64,000 nt of DNA from Cepaea nemoralis. Lineage: Eukaryota; Mollusca; Gastropoda; Stylommatophora; Helicidae. Where the stretch lies: NCBI GenBank assembly GCA_014155875.1, contig JACEFZ010013229.1, positions 277,978 to 341,977 of the forward strand, in the 5' to 3' direction. Position 1 is the stretch's first letter. Each line of letters begins with the position of its first letter. The position numbers and the translations under genes were made by a program. Below are positions 45,272-57,522 of this stretch, in pieces. The notes beneath the pieces were generated by a model. It was not told the DNA's origin, made no database searches, and was given only the letters and a program-made list of their open reading frames with translations.

Positions 45272-45500
45272 GGACAGCCGCCGACCAATCCCCCGGCTAA
45301 CTTAACAGACACAAACGCTTACATAACCAGTCCAAGATAGAAATTTCTCGTAAGAGCGCACAAGACAAGAAACAGAGTAGAAATACCCACAAAACCCACG
45401 GATCTCAACAATAACCAAAGCTGTGGAGGCAGGTTAGATGAGACCGAATTTGGAATTTTTGTTGTTGTTGTTGAAAAATTGGAACTGGAATTGGAATACT
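45272..45500 (+). repeat. Right direct repeat (3' UTR of the gag-like unit)
   Basis: Second member of the direct repeat at 43935-44150, ending in the same GGAATT-type tail. The two members bracket the gag-like ORF. Confidence 0.8.
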
Positions 45501-45689
45501 GGAGAAACAGAAAGGAATAATATAGAGAGGACGTAGGCGGAGCTGCATGGAATACCTATAGTTAGGTTGTAGTGAGTTGGCTGAGTCTTATTGTGGTTGA
45601 GGCTCTATGCTTCAATGGCGCAATAAGGACGACAAAAGAAGAGGAAGAAAGGAAGAAGAAGAGGCAGAAAAAAACAAGAGAACAAGAAG

Positions 45690-46123
45690 AAGGAATGAAA
45701 TCGAAGAAGAAGAAGAAGCAGAAGAAGAAGAAGAAGAAGAAGAAGAAGAAGAAGAAGAAGAAGAAGAAGAAGAAGAAGAAGAAGAAGAAGAAGAAGAAGA
45801 AGAAGAAGAAGCAGCAGAAGCAGAAGCAGAAGAAGAAGAAGAAGAAGAAGAAGAAGAAGAAGAAGAAGAAGAAGAAGAAGAAGAAGAAGAAGAAGAAGAA
45901 GAAGAAGAAGAAGAAGAAGAAGAAGGTCTAAAGAGTAATGAATTATGTCATTATATCTCCATCACATCTTGTAAAGAAGAAGAAGAAGAAGAAGAAGAAG
46001 AAGAAGAAGAAGAAGAAGAAGAAGAAGAAGAAGAAGAAGAAGAAGAAGAAGAAGAAGAAGAAGAAGAGAAGAAGAAGAAGAAGAAGAAGAAGAAGAAGAA
46101 GAAAAAGAGGAAGAAGAAAAAGG
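45690..46123. repeat. (GAA)n purine tracts with a duplicated spacer
   Basis: Two GAA tracts (about 45700-45924 and 45975-46120) are each followed by the same roughly 46-bp spacer (GGTCTAAAGAGTAATGAATT..., 45925-45970; GGTCTAAAAAGTAATGAATT..., 46121-46167). Tract plus spacer is therefore a tandem duplication of about 200 bp. Open frames of poly-Glu or poly-Lys here are repeat artefacts. Confidence 0.95.
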
Positions 46124-46194
46124 TCTAAAAAGTAATGAATTATGTCATTATATCTCCATCACATCTCAATCAATCAATCAGATGTCGTCTCCAC

Positions 46195-46345
46195 CACATC
46201 TAATCTTATATATAAACGGCGATCTCCGTCTGTCTGTCTGTCTGTCTGTCTGTATGTATGTATGTATGTCCTTTATTTGTTCGCGAACGGCCCATCCGAT
46301 TGAGATGAAATTTTCTACACGCCTTCCTTTCATTCCAGCGCTGCC
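46195..46345 (+). mobile_element. Start of an element with (TCTG)n/(TATG)n
   Basis: TATATATAAACGGCGATCTC, then TCTG x7 and TATG x4, then TTCGCGAACGGCCCATCCGA and TGAGATGAAATTTTCTACAC. This arrangement is common at the start of dispersed non-coding repeats in invertebrate genomes. The GGGCGAAGCCGGG motif usual at their other end occurs in the satellite downstream. Class unproven. Confidence 0.4.
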
Positions 46346-46739
46346 AACTGTGATATTTTGTTAGTGTGAAATCGCCTGCTTACTCAGTATTATTTCATTT
46401 TTCATTTTTCATTATAATTTCATATATCTCAGGGGACCTAACTCTGTAAATGTTATTTCAAGGGGCATAACTTTTCTGTATAACTTATAGTCATATTGTG
46501 GCATCGTTTTCAAAGATTTATAAACTCTGTGTCCATAGTTATGTACCGGCATATGAGTTATAATAAATAATGATACAATCTGTAAGGCATTTTCAAAGTT
46601 TTCATTAAAATAATGCACAATGCATAACATTGTAACTCATCTTTTTTTTGCTTAAGAAGTTACTGTAGTCATGCAGGTGATTAGAAAGAGTTTTCATTAA
46701 AAATAATGGATGGTGTGTGGAAGGACATTCTTTTAAGTT
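46346..46739. other. AT-rich stretch, no gene
   Basis: Probably the body of the dispersed repeat that starts at 46195. No coding signal. Confidence 0.4.
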
Positions 46740-46964
46740 ACTTTTTTTGTTGTATGAATTTAATGAGAACTTATATGACTACTTATATGAATTAAATGAG
46801 ATGCTCCCCACCAGGGACTGGGCGAAGCCGGACAGGGTCAGGCAGACAGATAGACAGACAGGCAGACAGACAGATAGACAGTCGGGAACATGAACTTATA
46901 TGACTACTTATATAAATTACATGAGATGCTTCACACCAGGAGCTGGGCGATGCCGGGCCGGGTC

Positions 46965-46999
<35 letters not shown>

Positions 47000-47345
47000 T
47001 AGTCGGTAACGGGAACGGGAACTTATATGACTACTTATATGAATTAAATGAGATGCTCCCCACCAGGGACTGGGCGAAGCCGGGCAGGGTCAGGCAGATA
47101 GATAGACAGACAGATAGACAGACAGATAGACAGTCGGGAACGGGAACTTATATGACTACTTATATGAATTAAATGAGATGCTCCACTCCAGGAGCTGGGC
47201 AATGCCGGGCCGGGTCAGACAGACAGACAGACAGACAGACAGACAGTCGTAACGGGAACGAGAACTTATATGACTACTTATATGAATTAAATGAGATGCT
47301 CCCCACCAGGGTCTGGGCGAAGCCTGGCAGGGTCAGGTAGTAATT
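46740..47345. repeat. Satellite of about 120-130 bp with alternating A/B units
   Basis: Five units, each with ACTTATATGACTACTTATAT, then AATGAGATGCTCC, a GC-rich core, and a GACA/GATA run. Cores alternate: GGGACTGGGCGAAGCC (units 1 and 3; unit 5 GGGTCTGGGCGAAGCC) and GGAGCTGGGCGATGCC (unit 2; unit 4 GGAGCTGGGCAATGCC), so the order is A-B-A-B-A. The A cores also differ in the following GGTCAGGCAG versus GGTCAGACAG. Confidence 0.9.
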
Positions 47346-47394
47346 AATATATTGTAGATTGCGCAATGATACGTACATATATGAGCTCCCTCCT

Positions 47395-48188
47395 AATTGT
47401 GAGTATAAGTAAGGTAAAGTAATGTAAGATAAAGTAAGGTGAAGTAATATAACGTAAGGTACAGAAGGTAAAATAAGGTAAAGTAAGGTAAAGTAGGGTA
47501 ATGTAATGTAAAGGAATGTAAATTAAATTAAGGTAAATTAAAGTAAGGTATAGTAAAGTAGCCGGTCTCTCTGGCTGAGGGGTTACTTTCTCTGTAATCC
47601 CGTTTATCACGCAGAGTCTCGTAGCGGGAGAGAACTGGGAGCGGTTCGACCCCCGCTGCTGACTTGCGGGTTACTGAGCCGGCCGCTCAGAAAGCAATGG
47701 CAAACTACTGAGCGTAATCTTGCCAAGAAATCAACAAACAGCTGAAAGATGCTGCTGTTGACAGTGATGTCCTGTAAAGGATATGCAAAAAAAAAATAGT
47801 AAAGTAAGGTAAGATACAGTAAGATAAAGTAAGGTAAAATAAAGTAATGTAAGATAAAGTAATGTAAAGTGGGTAAACTAAGGTAAAGTAAGGTAAAGTA
47901 GGGTAATGTAATGTAAAGGAATGTACATTAAATTAAGGTAAAATAAAGTAAGGTAAGGTAAAGTAACGTAAAGTGAAGTAAAGGACGGTAAAGTAAGGTG
48001 AAGTAAAGTGAAGTGAAGTAAAGTAAGGCAAGGTAAAGTATTTTAACATAAATCAAAATAAGGTAAAATTAGGTAAGTAAATTAAGGTAATGTAAGGTAA
48101 AGTAGGGTAAACTAAGGTAAAGTAAGGTAAATCACGGTAAAGTAAAGTAAAGTAAAGTAAAGTAAAGTAAAGTAAAGTAAAGTAAAGA
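47395..48188. repeat. Pentanucleotide tract (AAGTA/AGGTA)n
   Basis: About 560 bp of degenerate GTAAA/GTAAG repeats, split by a SINE at 47561-47796. The last part (48140-48186) is nearly pure AAGTA. Confidence 0.93.
47561..47796 (+). mobile_element. tRNA-derived SINE with 10-11 bp TSD
   Basis: Head GCCGGTCTCTCTGGCTGAGG with B box GGTTCGACCCC at about 47652, body GAAAGCAATGGCAAACTACT, and an A-rich end. TSD TAGTAAAGTA at 47551-47560 and 47797-47806, although the repeat-rich target makes a short match less telling. The tRNA-like head is better preserved than in the copy at 17086. Confidence 0.88.
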
Positions 48189-48472
48189 GCCATTCCTATT
48201 ATACGGCTTGATGCTCATTCGACGAACTATGCTATGTTCTCATTTGTATATACCAATCGACATGTGATATGTAATATTTTAATATCACACTTGGCGCCGT
48301 TACTTCCCCTGACATTTCCTTTTTGTTTTTAAATCCACATCGAAAGGTATTCTCTTTCTAGTGGTAATATGAATAACAATCTTTGAAGCCTGGGTATTAT
48401 TCATGAACTATACTAATAGTGTTTTCAGTCTGATTAAAATCATATTAACTAAATGTATCACCTAACATAGAT
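48189..48472. other. Short stretch with no recognisable feature
   Basis: AT-rich, no open frame and no repeat recognised. Confidence 0.4.
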
Positions 48473-48560
48473 CAACGGTGGCAAAACGGGAGATGCGTTC
48501 CCATGCGAAGATTGTGTCCCGGGTTTAATCCCTAGAAGAGAGCAGAATTTTTTTTTTTTC
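48473..48560 (+). mobile_element. tRNA-like SINE head with T-run
   Basis: A-box-like GGTGGCAAAACGGG and B-box-like GGGTTTAATCCC, about 45 bases apart, followed by a T11 run at 48549. This suits a pol III unit different from the main SINE family. Too diverged to be a working tRNA gene. Confidence 0.45.
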
Positions 48561-48664
48561 GACCAATGCTGATCTGGGTTAGACACAGCCTCACAAACAT
48601 TGGTGGAAGGTTACAGTAGTGTCATGGCGGTCACTGCTGGTCGGGTGTGGAAGCTTAGGCATTC

Positions 48665-49125
48665 TCACATTTTGTTTTTTTCATATACTATTTTACAGGA
48701 CAATGCAGCCTACACCAGCATTTGTTGATGTCTTGGCAAGTTTTGCGTTTAGTAGTTTGCCAACAAAGAAAATTGAAGTATTTTGGTCACTTGAAACGTC
48801 ACGAAGGTTTGGAGAGAACAATAATGGAAGGGTATATGCCTGGGAAGAGAGGAAGAGGAAGGCCAAAGAGAAGATGGGTGCAGGATGTGGCGGATGATCT
48901 CCAGATGGGTTTATCAGACGCGGGACATCTTGCTTGTGATCGAGAAGCTTTCCGGAAAGTTGTTATGGGAGCGAGGTTCTGCAAAGGACATGCTACTGAA
49001 TGAATGAAGTTTGCCATTGCTTTCTGAACGACCGGTTCAAATACTTCCGTAAGAAACCAACGCGACGCGATCCGCTGCCGAATCTCGCGCAGCTGTGTTT
49101 CGTACGTGAGTATACGGGATTACGA
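48665..49125 (-). mobile_element. Main-family SINE (minus), interrupted by an RTE 3' end
   Basis: Body complement at about 48700-48762 (AATGCAGCCTACACCAGCA, then TCTTGGCAAGTTTTGCG). After the insertion, the rest of the body and the tRNA-like head follow at 49017-49125 (TTGCTTTCTGAACGACCGG, then CGTACGTGAGTATACGGG). Confidence 0.8.
48763..49007 (+). mobile_element. 245-bp 3' end of the 2.3-kb RTE family, 9-bp TSD
   Basis: TSD AGTTTGCCA at 48754-48762 and 49008-49016, inside the SINE body. The insert covers only the end of the polyprotein (GHLKRHEGLERTIMEGYMPG, then KRRWVQDVADDLQMG and a stop at 49003) with a short TGAA tail. Severe 5' truncation; close in sequence to 2277-2520. Confidence 0.92.
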
Positions 49126-49244
49126 ACATAGTCTTTATCCTTTTCGCCAAGGAGACGGCTCTCACAATTTAGGACATAGTATATTATGTTACTCAGCAGA
49201 TGTCTTATACACAATTCCAAAAGATCATTGAACGTAACTACACA

Positions 49245-49545
49245 AACCAGGACGAGCTTAGAAACAATGGATAAGTGGTTCCTGAGACGAATGTTTCGAA
49301 TAACTTGGACTGCCGGAGTAATATTTACACAAATATAAGAAAGAGACAAACAACATTCTTTGGTCGTGTAATGAGAAGAGAGGCATTGGAGACAATAGCG
49401 ACAACTGGACAATCAATGGGGAAAGAGGCAGCGGCAGACCAAGAGAAATGATATTGGATGGAATCAGCAGATTTGATCCAAAACACCAAGAACCGAGATC
49501 TGTCGACAGAAATGGACGCCTTCTCCAGTTGATGGGGCACACAAA
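49245..49545 (+). pseudogene. Family E-like LINE C-terminal fragment
   Basis: Nucleotide match to about 35680-36000 of the family E LINE (GTGGTTCCTGAGACGAATGTT; AAGAGAGGCATTGGAGA), with deletions. 5'-truncated and without a usable frame. Confidence 0.78.
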
Positions 49546-51394
<1,849 letters not shown>

Positions 51395-51429
51395 TTTTAC
51401 AGTTCATAATGCATCTCACATCAGCCTTA

Positions 51430-52850
51430 TTAATGTACCTTATTAATGGGAAGGGGTGAACACGCCACCGCTGAAGGCCCTCTTGGATGATACGACATTT
51501 CCTGAAACCGAAGGAGAGCGACGCTGTAATGTATGCTTATACCGAAACTCCTGTGGCCGCTGCTGATATATGATATCGGCGTGACCACGGTGAGCGCCAT
51601 GGAGAGCAAGACAAGCAGATACATGAGAAAGTGGCTTGGAGTACCCACTTGCCTCACGACTGTCGCATTGTATTGCAAGCAGAGCAAGCTCGTCCTCCCG
51701 TTCCGGTCCCTCATGGAAGAGTTTAAGGCTGGAAAAGCCAGGCTCGCGATGATGCTGCGCGAGTCTCCAGACACAGCGGTTAGCGCTTCAGTCCCCGCCT
51801 TGAAGACGGGAAGGAAGTGGAAAGTCTTCAGCGCAGTCGAACAAGCTCAGGCCACACTCCAGCTGAAGGAGGTAATGGGCCACACTCAGCTTGGAGATCC
51901 GCAAGGAGGAAGATTACGAAAGAATCCGCAAAGCTGCCCAACAGGCGCAGCAAGCGCAGTGGATGTCATGGGCATCGGTAGTGCAAAGATCCATCACGTG
52001 GAATGAGGTCTGGAGCATGGCACCACTGCGTCATCCGATCCCTCTATGATGTCCTGCCATCAGGTGCCAACTTGGCGACATGGGGGTTAACCACCACCCG
52101 TTCTGTCCCCATCCATAAGAAAGCCCAAATAGTCCAGACAGCGGAGCACGTGCTGTCTGGGTGTAAGGTCGGTTCACTTGGCAGCATAACAAAGTCCTGA
52201 CTGAGTTGGCCGCCATAGTGGACGCAGCACGAATGAAGGCTAACAAAGAGGGGAATGGACCGAGGCCGATGGAAATGTCCTTCGTCCGAGCAGGGCGCAA
52301 AATTGGGAAAGCTGACGGCTAGCCGCTTGCTACCGTCTTCGACGGTGCGAGGGACTGGCAACTGACCGTAGACCTAAAAGACCATGGCAAATACCCTGAG
52401 GTAATCCGAAGGTTTGGCTTGCGACCTGACATTGTGCTTAGCTCCTCGACATTGTGCTTAGCTCCTCGACATTGTGCTTAGCTCCTCGACATTGTGCTTA
52501 GCTCCTCGACATTGTGCTTAGCTCCTCGTCAGCCAAGCAGCTAACGCTGGTGGAGCTGACAGTTCCGTACGAATCGAATATTGAGGAGCAACACCTGTAC
52601 AAGACAGAGAAGTACAATGACATGGTCGCGAGTCTCAGGAGGGTGGGTTACACCGTCAGGCTGTTCGCTGTCGAGATAGGCGCACGAGGTCTTGTCTCCT
52701 CCGTGTTTGATGTGCTGAAAAGACTGGGCATTAAAAGAAAAGTAAGGGCCCGGGTCCAAAAACCACTGCCTGAGGCAGCCGAAAAGGCCTCGTGCTGGCT
52801 GTGGAATTGCCGCCACCTAAATTGTAATGAGTCTCGGCACTAGTATGGTT
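51430..52850 (+). pseudogene. C-terminal ORF of an R2-like LINE
   Basis: Plus-strand polyprotein 3' part in at least four frames: the post-RT region (LLWPLLIYDIGVTTVSAME, SRYMRKWLGVPTCLTTVALY, KQSKLVLPFRSLMEEFK, 51533-52006), then RSLYDVLPSGANLATWGL (about 52032), and the end (SSSAKQLTLVELTVPYESN, AVEIGARGLVSSVFDVL, AAEKASCWLW, 52514-52820). I know this layout from proteins annotated as type-2 retrotransposon or R2-like in mollusc and other invertebrate genomes. The RT itself is absent through 5' truncation. A 20-bp x 5 expansion at 52428 breaks one frame. Confidence 0.72.
52428..52527. repeat. Five perfect 20-bp tandem copies inside the LINE ORF
   Basis: Unit GACATTGTGCTTAGCTCCTC x5 with no mismatches, in the codons for PDIVLSSS. 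Four extra units add 80 bp, which shifts the frame by two. Perfect identity means a recent expansion in an already dead element. Confidence 0.97.
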
Positions 52851-53650
52851 GGAAGCGGTAACTGCACTACCAACAATTTCACAATCAAAGCCATGAACCT
52901 TACAAACGTCTCGTGTCAGCTCTTCAGCCCTTACTTCGAACGTGGAGGCGAGTCCCAGTGCAGTCAATCACGCAAATGTCGGCCGACGTCCAACCTCCAC
53001 AACATAGCGGTAATCGACTGTAGGTCGCACCCAGCCCTAGTGCAATTAACAAAGCTGCTATAGTATCCCCCACCTCTCTATGTCACGAGATACGCATACT
53101 ATGTGGTCTAGTCAGATGCAGACAGACCAAGCGGTGGGTCCGAGTAGAAAGGAAGAATCCGGCTTCCTAAAGTGGTATGACGCCGTGATCGGGGCGCGAG
53201 GAAGGCACACGGCAATAGAGATAAGTGGAGGCTACTGAGGCCGTGGCGGACGATGAATCAAGCATCCCACGACCATAAGTGTCAAGGGGCAGACACAGAC
53301 TGCACGGTCTCCCCCCACCGAGGAAGGAAGGACTTTAGAGTGGACAAGGTAACAGCAAAGGGACAAGCTAAAATCAATGATAACGAACATGACCGAAAGT
53401 ATTAAGAAATTAAAGGGTCCGAAATGTTTGGGGAAGGGGGTTTACTTGTGACGATCTGAAGCCCCCTGCCGTGTTTGCTCCGCGTCGGAGTTCCTATGAC
53501 TATATTTGGGTATATAGTCTGTGTAATAAGCATGACTTCTATTTTTTCTGTTAATCAGTCCTTAGTTTAAACTGTCAATCGTAATCATAACTACCGTTTC
53601 TTCTAACAGCTTTGCAAATGTAACCGGTTGATATCATAAGTATGACCCCA
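52851..53650. other. Region downstream of the R2-like ORF
   Basis: GC-richer than the surroundings and probably LINE 3' UTR or the 5' part of a neighbouring copy. No domain recognised. Confidence 0.4.
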
Positions 53651-53654
53651 AAAA

Positions 53655-54010
53655 AAAAACGCAGCTAGAGATAACATGACTTACCATAAGGACAATCAAG
53701 TTACAGAACCACAGCCAGAGATAGCAACATTTTAAATAAGGAAACTGAAGACACGGAGGTATAGCCATAGATAACACGACTTACCATAACGGCACCGATG
53801 ACACAGAACCACAGCTAGAGACAAGACTCAGCATAAGGATGATGAGGACACAGACAACCACAGCTTTAGACAACAATTCTCAACATAAGAACGCTGAGAA
53901 TACAGAACCACAGCTAGAGACAATAAAACTCACCATAAGGACACTAAGGACACAGAAAACCACAGCTAGAGACAACAAGACTCACCATAAGTACGCTGAG
54001 AACACAGAAA
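53655..54010. repeat. Diverged tandem repeat of about 50-60 bp, seven units
   Basis: Unit of the form CACAGCTAGAGACAACAAGA, then CTCACCATAAGGAC, then A(C/T)TGAGGACACAGAA. Units vary by substitutions and small indels, with the last three most alike. Confidence 0.88.
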
Positions 54011-54282
54011 ATGGCAGCGGTCTTCATTGTTGAGAATCAGACGTTCAGCGATGAATGTACTCCATATCTTATACAAGGTCCTATTTATTTGGTGCATCGT
54101 CCTTTGAGCTAAGAACATCTGTCGTCAATCCAGAATACACCATTATCTCTTGTCTCTCTAAGTGTCAGTGATGTGACAAAGAAATCCTGTGATAAACGTA
54201 TTAATGTCATCTTGTTTTCTATGCCAGCGTCATTAATAATTCATGTCACCAAACTTGTATTCGGTACCATCAAGAAAGTAAC

Positions 54283-54335
54283 TAATGATTGATTGATTGA
54301 TTGTTTTAGGAACCGACATCACAGCATTCGGGATA
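54283..54335 (-). mobile_element. Tiny LINE 3' relic with (TGAT) tail
   Basis: GATTGATTGATTG followed by GGAACCGACATCACAGCATTC, the complement of a CPEC-CDVGS end like that at 1785. A roughly 50-bp, extremely 5'-truncated insertion of that LINE family. Confidence 0.6.
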
Positions 54336-54925
54336 GGAACTAAAAGGACAATAACAATGACCATGACAATATTATGGAAATGTTGAAGGGAAAGAAACAA
54401 ATAATCCTAGATACAACTTCCGAACACTAAAGGTGTGATCAGGTGAGAAAGAGAAAGCAATATTCTGTTACTAAATAGATTCATCATCATCATGTAACAT
54501 GCCGGTAAACGTGGGCGGTCAAATCTCGCCTTCTCACTCGATCACCATAGTCGTGGATCAGCCCAGTGCTCTTGTCTCGACCATGCCACGTGGTCAAGCC
54601 ATCTCGGTATGTACTTTTCTGCCTTCCTCTTGTTCATTTCCCCTCGATCTTGCGAGTTGTCAGCAAGTTCTCCAATTTATTACTTCTCATAACGTGACCA
54701 ATTACGTGACCGTTTACGATGTTAATTTGTGTCTTGTAGGACTTGGTCATTGGTGTTTCTATATATTACGTCATAGCATTTGATAAAAGTAAAGTTTGGT
54801 AGTAAAGTTAAGTACGTGAATGGCTCCTTTACATGCCTCATGTCGCATTGGGCATCCAATACTAGACCCATTTTATAGAGCAGAAGATGATGCAATTACC
54901 TACCATAAGACATTACAGTTGTGAG
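54336..54925. other. Mostly unrecognised; holds a short interspersed repeat
   Basis: 54505-54585 matches 23745-23830 in reverse orientation at about 75-80 percent. Nothing else recognised. Confidence 0.5.
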
Positions 54926-54929
54926 GAGT

Positions 54930-57008
54930 GGTTACACAGCTATCTGATTCCCTTGCCGAAGCCTGGCAAAGACCACACAAAAATTCAGGGATATCGAGTT
55001 ATAACCATGCAGAATAGTATAGGCAAGCTGCTGGAGAATGTATTTGCCAGGAACATATCAAGCCAGCTAGAGAGGCAAGATGTTTTCCCACCTACCTTGG
55101 GTGGGTACCGTCCAAAGAGAGAAACCTGGACCAATGCAGCAGTTTTTGCCCATGATGTCTATGAAGGTTTCCACTCAGGCATTGAACCCGTTGCTGCAGC
55201 GATTGACCTTGAGGACGCGTATAACAGAGTACCATTGGATTTTTTTAATGCTTCAGCTTCTTGAACTCAAAATAAGTCCATTCCTCCTTAATTAGATCGC
55301 CGCAGCCCTCTTCCAACGGAAAGTAGTTTTTATATGGGGCATTTGAAATTCGGAACCAACAACAATATATCCTGGCCTACCACAGGGATCACCATTATCT
55401 ACGGTACTGATCAACGCCTACACTGTGAGAATCACCAGTGAACAGATCACTGGACCGGGTAGGACACTGTCAAGTGTCTACAATGTTTTAGTGTATCGTC
55501 AGGGTAAGGATAGAGATCAAGTTGCTGTGGAACTACAAACCGAACTCAATCGCATAAGTACTTGGTGTGCTGAGGCTCGGGCAATGCTCAACCCAAAAAA
55601 GGCAACAGTGACTTGGTTCTCGTTGAATAATCATATTTTCAACACTCCAACACTGTAAAACTGTGTTCAGAGACGGTGGAAAGAACGCAGGCAATGAATT
55701 ACCTGGGGATACGGTTTGATCGAAGCCTTGCTTATAATGAGCACATAGACCAGGTGATAACAAAGGCCAAGCGGGGCTTGGCTGTGATGCGGGTGATGGC
55801 AGCAGTAAACTGTGAGCAGCGCCATCTATGACTTCTATACGAGGGGCTGGTCATGTCTGTTTTTGAGTATGTGATGGAAATCCTGGCTCTCAGCCGTAAG
55901 CAGATAGAAAGGATGGAAAGAATACAGAATGTAGCTATGCGCATTATTCTTGGATGCACAAGAGATACAGCATGCAGGACGATGCGCTATCTTCTTGATT
56001 TTCCAACCATTGAAGATAGAATACAAGTTTGTAGAGCACGCGCCTACCTCAGAGATAAAGCAAACACACAACACCCACTGCATAGTGAAATTATAAAGGT
56101 GAAGGGCAGCAAGTTAAAACGAGGACGGTCGTGGATGGGTCAAGCCGAAGACATTCTTCAACAGGTGTGTTCACTTGAGGACATAGAACCTGGCGAGGAG
56201 TGGGTAGAAGTGCATATTTCTGCACGTCCTTTTCAGTTTGCATCCAACTAGACAGAAAATGCAGACAAGAAAATATGGCTGCTGTGGAGGCGGAAGTACA
56301 AGCATTGATTTTCGAAAATTCGCTAGACGGTGATGCTGTCATTTACACAGTTGGGTCGGTCGTCCGACATGTGAGAAGCTCGAGGGCCTTTAAGGCTCAC
56401 GCCGGAGGGAGAATTGTGAAGGAGGACTCTTGTGCTTTTGCTGAGACCACAAGTAGCCTGACTATGGAAGTTATGACAGTAAGTAAAGCAATAACATAGC
56501 TCGAGACACAGACATTCACTAGGGCATGTTTCTTTAGTGACTCAATGTGCATGCTCAAGAGCATAGAGATGGGGTGGATCCGAAGAGAATGGTTGCTGTC
56601 TCTGGAGCTGTCTCGGCTGGCAAAGATTAGTTTCATCTTCGTGCCAGGGAATGTGGGAGTACAAGGAAATGAGCGGGCTGACAAGCTCGCAGGTGAGGCT
56701 ACTGTGGAGGGCGGACGCGCCATGGAACAGGCTGACATTCTGAATGCTCTACGAGAAGTAAGACTTTTGCGAGAACCAAGTTATGACACTGAATCTACAG
56801 CCATTGCCAGATTGCGAGAACAGCAAATTAAAAGAGGTGTGACCAAACAAGCACACTATGCAGGAAGCCAAAGAAGATTGATAACCCAACACAGAAGTGG
56901 TGTCGTTAGCCGCTACACGCTGCGAGATTTGCTGAGGAAGGAATCCGAGCACTTATGGACTGAATGGTTCGATGTGCAATGAGGATGATCTGTCGACTAA
57001 CTAACAAA
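54930..57008 (+). pseudogene. Family B LINE, least interrupted copy (RT to 3' end)
   Basis: Plus-strand RT, linker and RNase H without foreign insertions, the reference for placing the other copies. RT N-terminus (IPLPKPGKDHTKIQGYRVI, RETWTNAAVFAHDVYEGFHS, 54887-55264), palm with a ruined active-site box (SSVYNVLVYRQGK, about 55470), thumb (MNYLGIRFDRSLAYN), linker (RSWMGQAEDILQQVCSLED, 55853-56251), RNase H (IYTVGSVVRHVRSSRAF with the first Asp changed to Val; then FIFVPGNVGVQGNERADKLA with His changed to Asn, 56545-56982), and the end SRYTLRDLLRKESEHLW. The CTAA tail is short. Several frameshifts plus three altered catalytic sites: dead. Confidence 0.88.
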
Positions 57009-57119
57009 CTGGAAAGATCATAGAGTAATACATACATATTAAGTGGAAGGTAGAAAAGGAGTTCTTACATAAACATATTTTAAAATACTGGACAGTCAGT
57101 AAATAGGCGAAAAAATCAT

Positions 57120-57522
57120 AGTAAGCATTGGAGATGTGGTTTTATAGATGAATGCTGAAATTTAAATGAACAGCCAGAATGAGCAATCAATACGTTTTAA
57201 GGGAAGCTGAGTGGCAAAGACAACATATCCCAAACATCAGAAAAAGGCATTCATCGTTTTTCGGACACATTATAAAAAGACAAAAGCTGGAACATGTTGT
57301 GACAACCAGAAATGTTTGCGGAAAGAGAGATAGAGGAAGACAACTTGTGACGATTCTTGTCAGTTTTGTGGCTAGCACGGCAGGGAATCAACACACGAAT
57401 TGATCCGTGGCATCGGAGATAGTAATTTGTGGAGAGGCATGATCACCCGCGCCAGCTGTAAGGCACTGGATGGCGATGAATAACTGGAATCAAGTTTCAG
57501 CAGTTACTGTGGGAAATAAAGT
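57120..57522 (+). pseudogene. RTE-like LINE C-terminal fragment and 3' UTR
   Basis: Plus frame with HIPNIRKRHSSFFGHIIKRQ, then CGKRDRGRQL (57179-57403), a shifted end, and a 3' UTR at 57440-57522 that recurs at 59459-59541. 5'-truncated. Confidence 0.75.
57440..57522 (+). repeat. 83-bp direct repeat, copy 1
   Basis: GATCACCCGCGCCAGCTGTA, then GGCACTGGATGGCGATGAAT, ending GTGGGAAATAAAGTT. About 3 differences from copy 2 at 59459-59541. AATAAA near the end suits a LINE 3' end. Confidence 0.9.

Noticed and set aside
45572..46135. Long poly-Glu and poly-Lys open frames
   Set aside because: Products of the GAA tracts in all three frames.
46820..47235. CRISPR-like alternation of repeats and spacers
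   Set aside because: The units are satellite copies with internal GACA/GATA microsatellites, in animal DNA; there are no unique spacers and no cas genes.
48473..48560. Functional tRNA gene
   Set aside because: A- and B-box-like words are present but the arms do not pair into a convincing cloverleaf, and the T-run and tail look like a SINE.
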